The notes beneath the pieces were generated by a model. It saw nothing but the letters and a program-made list of their open reading frames with translations. It was not told where the DNA came from and ran no database searches. Position numbers and translations under genes: made by a program. A DNA stretch of 21,590 bases. Source: Nitrospirae bacterium GWC2_56_14 (GTDB taxonomy: Bacteria; Nitrospirota; UBA9217). The stretch spans positions 1 through 21,590 of the forward strand of contig MHDY01000117.1 in assembly GCA_001803705.1 (NCBI GenBank), read 5' to 3'. This document shows, piece after piece, positions 7,121-17,703 of this stretch (positions are counted from its first letter, which is position 1; every line of letters starts with the position of its first letter).

Positions 7121-7921
7121 GTGGCGGATTTTTTTCGCAAGGGGATTCAATCCAAGGTTTGCATGCGCAGCGCCTTCCTTTTCGTTTTCCTGATCACCAC
7201 AGCGCTCCCCGCCATGGCGGGGAGCGCCTATGATAGCGTTTTTGACCTGCCTGCGCTCCCCGATCCCGCGCGGTATGGCAACGTCCTGATCAGCAGATCG
7301 ACCCGGAGCAGCACCCATCCATCAGTATCCTTTTCTCATTGGGTCCACCGGCAGCATTATACCTGCCGTGTCTGCCACTTCGAGCTGAACTTTGAAATGA
7401 AAACGAATGCGACCGAGATCACCGAGGCAAAGATCAAAAAAGGTGAATACTGCGGGGCGTGCCACAACAACCAGATCGCCTTCGGGGTCAGCGATGATAC
7501 CTGTGCCTTCTGCCATACCGGCAATCTGGGCGCAACCGATGCCAGGTTCCCGGAACTGAAAGCCCTGCCCAAAGCTCGGTACGGCGATAAGATCAACTGG
7601 GTAAAATCCCTGAAAAAGAAACTGATCTCGCCAAAACAGAGCATCCTCGATGAGGATTATGAACCCATCCCTTTTGACAAGGTCCTTCGCCTCGAGCCCG
7701 AGTGGAGCGGGATACAAACACGGGCGCTCTTCCCCCACCTGCAGCATACGGTCTGGCTCGACTGTGCCGACTGCCACCCTGACATCTTCAATATCCAGAA
7801 AAAAGGTACAAGGCATTTCCGCATGGACTACATCAGTAAAGGAAAGTTTTGCGGCGCCTGCCACCTCACGGTCGCCTTCCCCATCCAGGACTGCAAACGA
7901 TGCCATCCTGACCTGAAGTGA
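7121..7921 (+). CDS. Exported 6-heme cytochrome, c7/c3-like (second paralogue)
   Basis: The 266-residue protein has six CXXCH motifs (CRVCH, CGACH, CAFCH, CADCH, CGACH, CKRCH) in the same order and spacing as the preceding gene. Shared blocks include FSHWVHRQHYTCRVCH near the N-terminus and KFCGACHLTVAFPIQDCKRCH at the end, so the pair arose by duplication. The start is uncertain. A GTG at 7121 gives a long n-region before the signal peptide, whereas the ATG at 7163 (AAGG at 7154-7157) gives a compact one, MRSAFLFVFLITTALPAMA. The ATG may be the true start. It is the last plus-strand gene before the convergent sensor-regulator pair. Likely a periplasmic electron carrier working with its paralogue. 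Confidence 0.88.
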   Translation: MADFFRKGIQSKVCMRSAFLFVFLITTALPAMAGSAYDSVFDLPALPDPARYGNVLISRSTRSSTHPSVSFSHWVHRQHYTCRVCHFELNFEMKTNATEITEAKIKKGEYCGACHNNQIAFGVSDDTCAFCHTGNLGATDARFPELKALPKARYGDKINWVKSLKKKLISPKQSILDEDYEPIPFDKVLRLEPEWSGIQTRALFPHLQHTVWLDCADCHPDIFNIQKKGTRHFRMDYISKGKFCGACHLTVAFPIQDCKRCHPDLK

Positions 7922-8168
7922 ACCTGTGTGTCCGATCCGCCCGATGAATAAATCCGCACTCGCTGTCATGCTGACGGATGCCTGCGAGCAGCAAGAGAAC
8001 GAGCGGCAAGGAACCTTCTCTTTTTCAGGGGGAGCTGCGCTGCTTCAAGGACGGGCTACGGTGGGATGACCACATGAGCGATGAAAGATACAGGCAGGTG
8101 ACCACATAACGAAAAAAGCCGCGCACCGATCCTCAAAAGACCCTGCTGCGCTGTACGAGTAATGTTCC
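7922..8168. other. Convergent spacer, no gene seen
   Basis: This spacer lies between the plus-strand cytochromes and the minus-strand response regulator. It holds the weak hairpin listed separately and a direct repeat TGACCACAT at 8067-8075 and 8099-8107, whose starts are 32 bases apart (about three helical turns). The repeat could be a protein site, but nothing ties it to a promoter. No convincing terminator for the minus-strand operon was found; GCGCGGC followed by a run of T on the minus strand (near 8110-8120) has no matching stem. Confidence 0.4.
7993..8027 (+). terminator. Possible weak terminator after cytochrome genes
   Basis: AAGAGAA (7993-7999) and TTCTCTT (8016-8022) form a perfect 7-bp inverted repeat with a 16-base loop, running into a T-rich stretch on the plus strand. 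The stem is AT-rich, so efficiency would be low. Confidence 0.25.
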
Positions 8169-9557
8169 TTAAATAAGTCCAAAGCGTTTCATACGACGCC
8201 TGAAGGCATCCCGGGGCATTTTCAGCAGTTGAGCGGCTTTGGTCTGGTTGCCGTTTGCCATATCAAGCGATTTTCTCACCAGTGCATGCTCAACATCCTC
8301 GATAGACAGCCCCGACTCGGGAATAATAAAGCCATCCAGGGAGATGGGAGCTCCCAAAACGCCAGCCGGTGCGGCGGCATCAGCAACGCTGTCCAGAAGC
8401 TCCTGCGGCAGATGTTCAGGCTGGATCTCGCTCTCGACCTCCAAGATCATCGCACGCTCTATGACATTCTTCAATTCTCGCACGTTTCCGGGCCAGGTGT
8501 ATGCGAGAAGTATATCTTCTGCTTCCCTGGTGATCCGGTGGATGTTCTTATGGCACTCCTGGCTGAAATAGTTGATAAAATGATATGCCAGCAGGATAAC
8601 GTCCCGGCCCCGGTTCCTGAGGGGAGGCACGACAATGGGCACGACCTGCAGCCGGTAGAACAGATCTTTCCTGAACTTGCCTTCGCTCATTGCTTTCGAT
8701 AGTTCCTGGTTCGTTGCCGATACGAGCCGAACGTCGACCCTGATGTCCTTTACACCGCCAACGCGTTTAAAGATCCTCTCTTCGAGCATTCTGAGCAGTT
8801 TTGCCTGCATGCTCATATCCATGTCGCCGATCTCGTCCAGGAATACGGTGCCGCCGTCGGCAAGTTCGAACAGGCCCTTCTTCGTGGCCTTTGCGTCCGT
8901 AAAGGCGCCCTTTTCATGGCCCATAAGCTCAGTCTCGAGCAGATTGACCGGCAAAGCGGCGCAGTTGATCGCCATGAACGGCTTGTCCGCCCGGGCGCTG
9001 CCGTAGTGGATGGCCTTGGCGACCAGTTCCTTGCCCGTGCCGCTCTCGCCCTGAATGAGCACCGTGGTTGCATCGCTTCGTGCGATCTTCCTGATCAGGT
9101 TCTTGACCTTGACCATGTCATCACATTCACCCATGATGGCATCGACCTGTGCGCTGGATTCTTTTCGGAGCTGTTTGACCTGGGTCCGCAACGATCCAGC
9201 TTCGAGCGCTTTTTTGATCACAAAGGTGATCTCATCGAGGTTGAAGGGTTTGCTGATATAATCATAGGCGCCGAGCTTCAACGCTTTGACAGCGGTCTCC
9301 ACCATTCCATACGCAGTGATCATGATGACCATGAGTCCCCGTTCCTGCACATTCAGCTTTTCGAGGAGTTCAAGTCCGGTCATTTCCGGGAGCCGGTTAT
9401 CGAGGAGGATGAGGTCCGGAACATCTTCCGTGAGCAGTTCCAGTCCTTTTTCCGCGGATTCCGCCGTGACAACTTCGTACCCTTCCTTGACCAGATGCTG
9501 TTCCAGCGTCCAGCGTATCAATTTTTCATCATCAATGACCAGTATCTTCTGTGCCAT
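8169..9557 (-). CDS. Sigma54-interacting response regulator (NtrC/AtoC family)
   Basis: A 462-residue protein with a receiver domain (acidic pair D9-D10, phosphorylation site D53, T81, K103), an AAA+ sigma54-activation domain from about residue 142 (Walker A GESGTGKE at 170-177, Walker B around GGTVFLDEIGDM) and a Fis-type helix-turn-helix at the end (NQTKAAQLLKMPRDAFRRRM). The sigma54-contact loop reads GAFTDA (217-222) instead of the usual GAFTGA. This family, when phosphorylated, opens promoters held by RNA polymerase-sigma54. GAGGAG upstream supports the ATG at 9557. Its kinase gene ends 18 bases upstream, so they are an evident pair. Targets are unknown; the neighbouring cytochromes are the obvious candidates, but I found no clear -24/-12 site upstream of them. 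Confidence 0.93.
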   Translation of the reverse strand: MAQKILVIDDEKLIRWTLEQHLVKEGYEVVTAESAEKGLELLTEDVPDLILLDNRLPEMTGLELLEKLNVQERGLMVIMITAYGMVETAVKALKLGAYDYISKPFNLDEITFVIKKALEAGSLRTQVKQLRKESSAQVDAIMGECDDMVKVKNLIRKIARSDATTVLIQGESGTGKELVAKAIHYGSARADKPFMAINCAALPVNLLETELMGHEKGAFTDAKATKKGLFELADGGTVFLDEIGDMDMSMQAKLLRMLEERIFKRVGGVKDIRVDVRLVSATNQELSKAMSEGKFRKDLFYRLQVVPIVVPPLRNRGRDVILLAYHFINYFSQECHKNIHRITREAEDILLAYTWPGNVRELKNVIERAMILEVESEIQPEHLPQELLDSVADAAAPAGVLGAPISLDGFIIPESGLSIEDVEHALVRKSLDMANGNQTKAAQLLKMPRDAFRRRMKRFGLI

Positions 9558-9575
9558 GTATCCTGCTCCTCGCTG

Positions 9576-11066
9576 TTATGCCGTTTGCTTTGATGTCCCT
9601 TGCTTGGGATAAGGCAACGTGATCACAAAGGTCGCTCCCTTGCCCGCAGAGCTCATGACGCTGATCTCTCCGTTATGCTGCTCAATGATCCGCTGGGTGA
9701 TCGACAGACCCAGTCCCGTTCCCTGCTGACGCGTGGTAAAAAAAGGGTTGAATATCCGGCTCAAATTCTCCGTGGAAACTCCTTTACCGCTGTCGGCAAG
9801 CATGATCGATACCGATCCGGAAGATTCCATCGAAGGGTTTTCCGTTTTTGTTTCAACCGTGAACTTGCCGCCGGTCGGCATCGACTGGATCGCGTTCAGC
9901 GCAATGTTGATCAGCGCCTGTTGGATCAGGTCAGGGTCAAGCGTCAGCCAGGGAAGGCCCACGGACAACTTGCGCTCCGTCATGATGCCTTGTTTGGCGA
10001 ACTGCGGGGCCAGGAAATCCAGCAGTTTCCCGATCATTTCATTGATGTCGACCAGCGACATCTTGGGCTCCGGCGGACGGGCGAAGGAGAGCAGATTGCG
10101 GACCGCTTTGTCCATCCGCTCCACCTGGGACAAGACCTCTTCCAGGACGGCCCGCTTAGGCTCCCCCGCCGGCATTTCTTTTTTCAGCACCTGAATGACG
10201 CCCGCAATGCCTGCCAGCGGATTTTTTATCTCATGGGCGATGCCCGCCGCCATCTCGCCGATGGAGGCCAGCCGGTCCGCCCGCTTCATTTGTTCAAAAT
10301 GATAGCGCTCGACCCGCCGGCGGGCGCGCTCAAGCTTCGACAGAAGCGAATTAAAGGCTTCGCCGAGACTGCCGATATCGTCGGAACTTTTCACCTCGAC
10401 GCGGGCCTCAAGGCCGCGCTCGGCGCGCTCCATGGTCGCGATCAGCTCCTGAATGGGGTTGGTGACGAAGCGCGTGAGGAACAGGGAGAGCGAGATGGCG
10501 AGTACCGCCGTTACGCCGAAGGCCCAGAGGAACATGGTCTTGCTCAGGTCATCCACTTTTCCCTGGGTCTGCGCCATGGAGACATCAACGGTCAGGATGC
10601 CGTTCAGTTTGACGATGGACCCGTGGCAGCGATAGCAGCGGTCGTCATTCTCGATCGGGAACAACACCGAGAAGACGCCCTCGTTCCGCCGTTTGATGGG
10701 TTTTTTGAACCGTCCCTCAAGGAACCACTTTTGGGTCGAGGGGTCGACCGACCTCCCGATCATCCCGCGCTTCGAGGATTTGAGGATAACGCCGTTGGGG
10801 CTGAAGATCTTCACTTCCTGAATATTATGGTACCCGCCCACCGCCTCGAGAATATGCTGCACTTCGTTGCTTTTGCCGTCCAGCATGGCGTTGGACAGGC
10901 TGCGTTCGATGGTATTGGCGATCACCAGCACGTTATCTTCCAACGCGCCTTCCATTTGCGCCCGCTGGTAGCCGATATTGATCCAGGTCCCGGCGCCGAT
11001 GGTCACCGCGAGGATCGCGGAGACCGAGATGATGATCTTGCTCTTGAGGCTGGAGATGATCCTCAC
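9576..11066 (-). CDS. Membrane sensor histidine kinase with periplasmic CXXCH heme motif
   Basis: A 496-residue protein with a membrane helix at about 10-32, a periplasmic sensor domain of about 145 residues, a second helix at about 178-199, a HAMP segment, a phosphoacceptor helix (GIAHEIKNP, H278) and a GHKL ATPase domain (NIALNAIQSM, DSGKGVS, GTGLGLSI). The sensor domain contains CYRCH (C144, C147, H148), the covalent heme-attachment motif of c-type cytochromes, so it probably binds heme and senses redox state or a gas. A GTG start overlaps the pyrD stop by four bases (GTGA), so expression probably follows the pyrimidine operon. The response regulator follows directly. The lone CXXCH could in principle be fortuitous or bind metal, but its periplasmic position and cytochrome neighbours favour heme. 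Confidence 0.92.
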   Translation of the reverse strand: MRIISSLKSKIIISVSAILAVTIGAGTWINIGYQRAQMEGALEDNVLVIANTIERSLSNAMLDGKSNEVQHILEAVGGYHNIQEVKIFSPNGVILKSSKRGMIGRSVDPSTQKWFLEGRFKKPIKRRNEGVFSVLFPIENDDRCYRCHGSIVKLNGILTVDVSMAQTQGKVDDLSKTMFLWAFGVTAVLAISLSLFLTRFVTNPIQELIATMERAERGLEARVEVKSSDDIGSLGEAFNSLLSKLERARRRVERYHFEQMKRADRLASIGEMAAGIAHEIKNPLAGIAGVIQVLKKEMPAGEPKRAVLEEVLSQVERMDKAVRNLLSFARPPEPKMSLVDINEMIGKLLDFLAPQFAKQGIMTERKLSVGLPWLTLDPDLIQQALINIALNAIQSMPTGGKFTVETKTENPSMESSGSVSIMLADSGKGVSTENLSRIFNPFFTTRQQGTGLGLSITQRIIEQHNGEISVMSSAGKGATFVITLPYPKQGTSKQTA

Positions 11067-12055
11067 CCGGCATCCACCTTTCCGATGATTTCCCGGAGGT
11101 CCGCGATCTTCTGTTCCCGCATGAAGCCCTCGATGCCGTCCAGCACGTCCAGGGTGGCGCGGGGATTGATGAAATTAGCCGTCCCCACCGCCACTGCCGA
11201 TGCTCCTGCGAGCAGGAACTCCATGGCATCCTCACCGGTAACGATGCCGCCCATGCCGATGATCGGCAGTGACACGGAGCGCGCCGCCTGCCACACCATG
11301 CGCACGGCAACCGGCCTGATGGCGGGGCCGGACAGGCCGCCCGTGCAGTTGGCCAGCCGCGGTTTCCTGCAGCGCACATCGATGGCCATGCCCAGCAGGG
11401 TATTGATCAGCGACAGCCCGTCGCAGCCGGCGTCGGCCGCTGCCCTGGCGAAGGCGGTCACATCGGTCACGTTGGGCGACAACTTGGCGATAAGCGGCAG
11501 CCTCGTTGCCTTGCGGACAGCCGAGAGCAGTTCAAAGGTGGCACGGAGGTCGGTGCCGAAGGCCATGCCGCCTGCTTTAACGTTGGGGCAGGAAATATTC
11601 ACCTCGATGCCGGAGATCCCCTGGGCGCCATCGAGCCGCTCGGCAACGCCGACATACTCCTCGAGACTGTAGCCGAACATGTTCACGAACACCGCCGTAT
11701 CGTATTTTCTCAGATAGGGCATTTTTTCGTTCAGGAACACATCGACACCCGGGTTCTCAAGGCCGATGGCGTTCAACATCCCCGACGGAGTTTCCCAGAT
11801 GCGCGGCGGAGGGTTGCCTTTGATCGGTTTCAGGGAAATACCCTTTACGATCACTCCGCCCAGCTTGTTCAGATCGACAAACTCGGCGAACTCCTCGCCA
11901 TAGCCGAAGGTCCCTGATGCGGTAAGCACGGGATTCTTGAGCTTGATCCCGGCGAAGTCTATGGAAAGGTCAGGGCTTTCGATTGCGGATTTCCCGATTC
12001 GATCGGGACGGGTCTCCTTGCGGATTGCGGATTTATTGTCCTTCGTCTTCCTCAC
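11063..12055 (-). CDS. pyrD: Dihydroorotate dehydrogenase, class 1B catalytic subunit
   Basis: Oxidises dihydroorotate to orotate with FMN. The class 1 signatures are clear: NPVLTASGTFGYG (41-53), the catalytic-cysteine motif NISCPN (C156), IAKLSPNVTD and IIGMGGI. PyrK is encoded directly upstream, which indicates the NAD-linked 1B heterotetramer. The 330-residue product is about 25 residues longer at the N-terminus than usual. Residues 8-25 come from a 52-bp repeat element inserted in frame (listed separately), and family similarity begins at about DLSIDFAG (29-36). There is no ATG, GTG or TTG between the element and the conserved domain. The GTG at 12055, with AGGAAGG before it, is therefore the likely start and the extra residues should be translated. 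Confidence 0.93.
   Translation of the reverse strand: MRKTKDNKSAIRKETRPDRIGKSAIESPDLSIDFAGIKLKNPVLTASGTFGYGEEFAEFVDLNKLGGVIVKGISLKPIKGNPPPRIWETPSGMLNAIGLENPGVDVFLNEKMPYLRKYDTAVFVNMFGYSLEEYVGVAERLDGAQGISGIEVNISCPNVKAGGMAFGTDLRATFELLSAVRKATRLPLIAKLSPNVTDVTAFARAAADAGCDGLSLINTLLGMAIDVRCRKPRLANCTGGLSGPAIRPVAVRMVWQAARSVSLPIIGMGGIVTGEDAMEFLLAGASAVAVGTANFINPRATLDVLDGIEGFMREQKIADLREIIGKVDAG
11982..12033 (+). repeat. 52-bp palindrome-bearing dispersed repeat, copy A (inside pyrD 5' end)
   Basis: The element starts and ends with the direct repeat ATTGCGGATT (11982-11991 and 12024-12033) and contains a perfect hairpin, CCCGAT-TCG-ATCGGG (11993-12007). It matches copy B at 19818-19869, in opposite orientation, at 50 of 52 positions. 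Read on the minus strand it is open and encodes SAIRKETRPDRIGKSAI in PyrD. Confidence 0.85.
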
Positions 12056-12067
12056 CAGCGCACCTTC

Positions 12068-12907
12068 CTACCTTTTCAACTTCAGAAGCACCTGTTCGCT
12101 CCAGTCGATCTCGCGCGAGTCGAACACAGGGCCTTCTTTGCATGCCCGTTTGTACCCGCCTGCCTTCATGGGGACCGAGCATCCCATGCATGCGCCGAGG
12201 CCGCAGGCCATGCGTTCCTCCATGGAGACGTAGCAGGGGATCGCATGCTCCGCAGCGATCTTGCTCACCGCGGCGAGCATGGCATGCGGGCCGCAGGCAT
12301 AGAGGACCAGATGCTCGCGGCGTTCCGTCTTTGTCAGGAATGCGTCCAGGATATCGGTTGACGTCCCCTGCTGACCGGCGCTTCCGTCATCTGTCGCAAT
12401 ATGGACCTTGTCAGCGAGCTCCTTGAAGGAGCGCACGATGTCTGCAGGAGGAAGGCATTCTTTGTTCCGTGCACCGAGGAAAAGGTGGGTGCGCGAACCA
12501 GCGCGCTGGGCAAGGAAATGCAATGGAGGAAAACCGCTGCCGCCGGCGACCAGCACGGGTACGGTCTTTTTTTCCGGCCGGGGGAAGCCTTTCCCCAGCG
12601 GGCCGAGCAGGCTTAAGGATTGACCGGCCTTCGCAGTCGTCAGCATCGTGGTGCCCTTGCCGACAACGCGATACAGTATCTCCAGGGACGAACGGGAAAT
12701 GACCGCTGAAATGCCGAACGGACGGGCGAGAAGCGGGTCCAGGGTATCCGATACGCGGAGCATCACGAACTGGCCCGGAAGCGCCGAGCGCGCCGCTTCA
12801 GGGGCCTTGAGAACGAGGCGATAGTACCCTCGACCGACGGGTTTGTGCGAGACAATGAGCGCCCTGTGAAGCCTATTCGATGGCAATCTCGATCTCCTGG
12901 ATCTCAT
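12068..12907 (-). CDS. pyrK: Dihydroorotate dehydrogenase electron-transfer subunit
   Basis: This is the FAD and [2Fe-2S] subunit that passes electrons from PyrD to NAD. Seen in order: a ferredoxin-reductase-like FAD domain with the RPFGIS motif (62-67), an NAD-binding region (VLVAGGSG at 118-125, YACGPHAML at 203-211), and a C-terminal cluster with C235, C240, C243 and C256 (CGLGACMGC followed by KRAC). The ATG at 12907 overlaps the 3' end of greA by 35 bases. A TTG at 12886 would shorten the overlap, and conserved sequence begins only at about residue 14, so the start is uncertain. pyrD follows after 12 bases. Confidence 0.92.
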   Translation of the reverse strand: MRSRRSRLPSNRLHRALIVSHKPVGRGYYRLVLKAPEAARSALPGQFVMLRVSDTLDPLLARPFGISAVISRSSLEILYRVVGKGTTMLTTAKAGQSLSLLGPLGKGFPRPEKKTVPVLVAGGSGFPPLHFLAQRAGSRTHLFLGARNKECLPPADIVRSFKELADKVHIATDDGSAGQQGTSTDILDAFLTKTERREHLVLYACGPHAMLAAVSKIAAEHAIPCYVSMEERMACGLGACMGCSVPMKAGGYKRACKEGPVFDSREIDWSEQVLLKLKR

Positions 12908-13351
12908 ATTCCACGGTCTTCACCGGAGTCTTGATCGTCACCACATCGCCCACCTTATGGCTGACCAGCGCTTTGCCCACGGGAGACTGAATGGAGATCT
13001 TGCCGAGTTTCAGGTCGGCTTCTTCCTGGCCCACCAGCGTGTATTTTTTGACGCTGCCGGACTCGGTATCAGCAAGCGTCACCGTGGCGCCGAACACCAC
13101 TTTTTCGTTCGTCAGCTTCGATACGTCAATGATCTGAGCGTGGGCGAGCTTCTGCTCCAGTTCGCGTTTTTTAGCGTCCAGATGGCCCTGGCGCTCCTTG
13201 GCTGCATGGTACTCGGCATTCTCCGAAAGGTCGCCATGGGCGCGCGCTTCCTCGATGTCCCTGATGTTCTTGCCCCGTTCCACCTTGACAATGCGGTCCA
13301 GTTCCTGCTTGAGCTTATCGTAGCCCGTTTGGGTCATCGGGATTTTCTGTG

Positions 13352-13355
<4 letters not shown>
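12873..13355 (-). CDS. greA: Transcription elongation factor GreA
   Basis: This 160-residue protein has the usual GreA length and layout: an N-terminal coiled coil carrying the acidic tip HGDLSENAEY (D42, E45), which enters the RNA polymerase secondary channel to stimulate cleavage of backtracked RNA, then an FKBP-like C-terminal domain (VGKALVSHKVGDVVTIKTP). Its ATG overlaps the carB stop by four bases (ATGA), and its end overlaps pyrK. Placement between carB and pyrK is an operon link rather than a metabolic one. Confidence 0.95.
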
Positions 13356-16642
<3,287 letters not shown>

Positions 16643-16655
16643 GTATCCCTTCCTT

Positions 16656-16700
16656 AACTCCGAACTTTAAACTCCAAACCACGAACTCCGAACTACGAAC
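16656..16700. repeat. Low-complexity AACTCCGAACT repeat between carB and the radical SAM gene
   Basis: AACTCCGAACT occurs at 16656-16666 and 16684-16694, with variants AAACTCCAAACC and ACGAACT around them. The repeat fills nearly the whole 63-base spacer upstream of carB. Confidence 0.6.
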
Positions 16701-16705
16701 TGCCC

Positions 16706-17608
16706 CTAAAGCTCCTGCTCCCAGCCGTTCTCCAAACCGTATTTTTCCATGATCCGGCAGGCTTCTTCGTACTCACCTGTCGAGGTCCTTCGCGAAAGCT
16801 CTTTAAATTCGTTCGCCTTGTATGCTGGAAAATACTGGGACATAAGGCTGATATGCACATCCTTCGAGATCTCTTCAGCCAGGAACTTCATGACGCCTTC
16901 AGTTCCTGAAAGTCCGCCTGGCAGCACCAGGTGGCGGATAATGAGCCCGCGCTTCGCGATGTCATGCTCATCGAGCACGAGGTTGCCGACCTGCCGGAAC
17001 ATCTCCCGCACCGCCGCACGGTTGACCTCGACATAGTTTGGCGCTATGGAGTAGAGCATCGCAAGGCGATCGTCGGAGTAGCGCATGTCCGGAAGATAGA
17101 TATCGACGATGCCGTCGAGCAACCGGAGCGCCTCCACCGATTCGTAACCGCTCGTGTTGTATACCAGCGGCAGTGCGAAGCCCCGCTCTCTGGCGAGTCC
17201 CCAGGCCTTGAGTATCTGGGGCATGAAATGCGTCGGCGTTACCAGGTTGAGATTATGGCAGCCCTGCTCCTGCAGCCAAAGCATCTGGCAGGCAAGCTCT
17301 GCCGGCGTCTTTTCAACGCCGTTCCCCATCTGACTGATGGGGTAATTCTGGCAGTAGACGCACCTCATGTTGCAGTTGGCCAGAAATATCGTTCCCGATC
17401 CCCTGGTTCCCGACAGCGGCGGTTCTTCGCCATGATGTGCGCTGGCGCTCGCAACAACCGGATTCAGACCGGACCGGCAAAAACCCAGCTTATCGTTCTT
17501 GAGCCGGTTCACGCCGCATTCGCGGGGGCAGACGCGGCAGCGTTCGAGGAGCTGGTAAGCAACCTCAATGCGATTGTGCAATTCTGTTTCTGAAATAACT
17601 GAAGCCAT
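16706..17608 (-). CDS. Radical SAM protein, PflX-like (PFL-activase homologue)
   Basis: A 300-residue protein with the radical SAM motif CNMRCVYCQN (C79, C83, C86), preceded by a second cysteine set (C24, C27, C31, C44: CRVCPRECGVNR then GFC) and followed by TPTHFMPQ and LVLPGG. This is the layout of the PflX / COG1313 family, homologues of pyruvate formate-lyase activating enzymes whose substrates are mostly unknown. No formate-lyase-type partner is visible here. I chose the ATG at 17608; an in-frame GTG at 17632 would place the first residues in the palindromic repeat upstream. It lies between carA and carB in the same direction. No established link to pyrimidine synthesis is known to me. 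Confidence 0.85.
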   Translation of the reverse strand: MASVISETELHNRIEVAYQLLERCRVCPRECGVNRLKNDKLGFCRSGLNPVVASASAHHGEEPPLSGTRGSGTIFLANCNMRCVYCQNYPISQMGNGVEKTPAELACQMLWLQEQGCHNLNLVTPTHFMPQILKAWGLARERGFALPLVYNTSGYESVEALRLLDGIVDIYLPDMRYSDDRLAMLYSIAPNYVEVNRAAVREMFRQVGNLVLDEHDIAKRGLIIRHLVLPGGLSGTEGVMKFLAEEISKDVHISLMSQYFPAYKANEFKELSRRTSTGEYEEACRIMEKYGLENGWEQEL

Positions 17609-17624
17609 GATAAACCACTTCTGC

Positions 17625-17695
17625 TTTGCCACGAAGGCACGAAGACACTAAGAAATTCCGGCTTATACTTCGTGCCTTCGAGTCTTCGTGGCAAA
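17625..17695. repeat. Palindromic CACGAAG repeat element between carA and the radical SAM gene
   Basis: TTTGCCACGAAG (17625-17636) and CTTCGTGGCAAA (17684-17695) form a perfect 12-bp inverted repeat. An inner pair, GGCACGAAG (17636-17644) and CTTCGTGCC (17668-17676), gives another 9 bp. The RNA would form a long imperfect hairpin. I recall similar CACGAAGGCACGAAG-type elements as dispersed repeats in several bacterial phyla. Confidence 0.8.
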
Positions 17696-17703
17696 TAGGG
17701 CTA

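Noticed and set aside
9600..11672. Very long open frame on the plus strand opposite the histidine kinase and pyrD
   Set aside because: It is antisense to two genes with complete, conserved motifs, and its translation has no recognisable domain; it is a by-product of codon bias.
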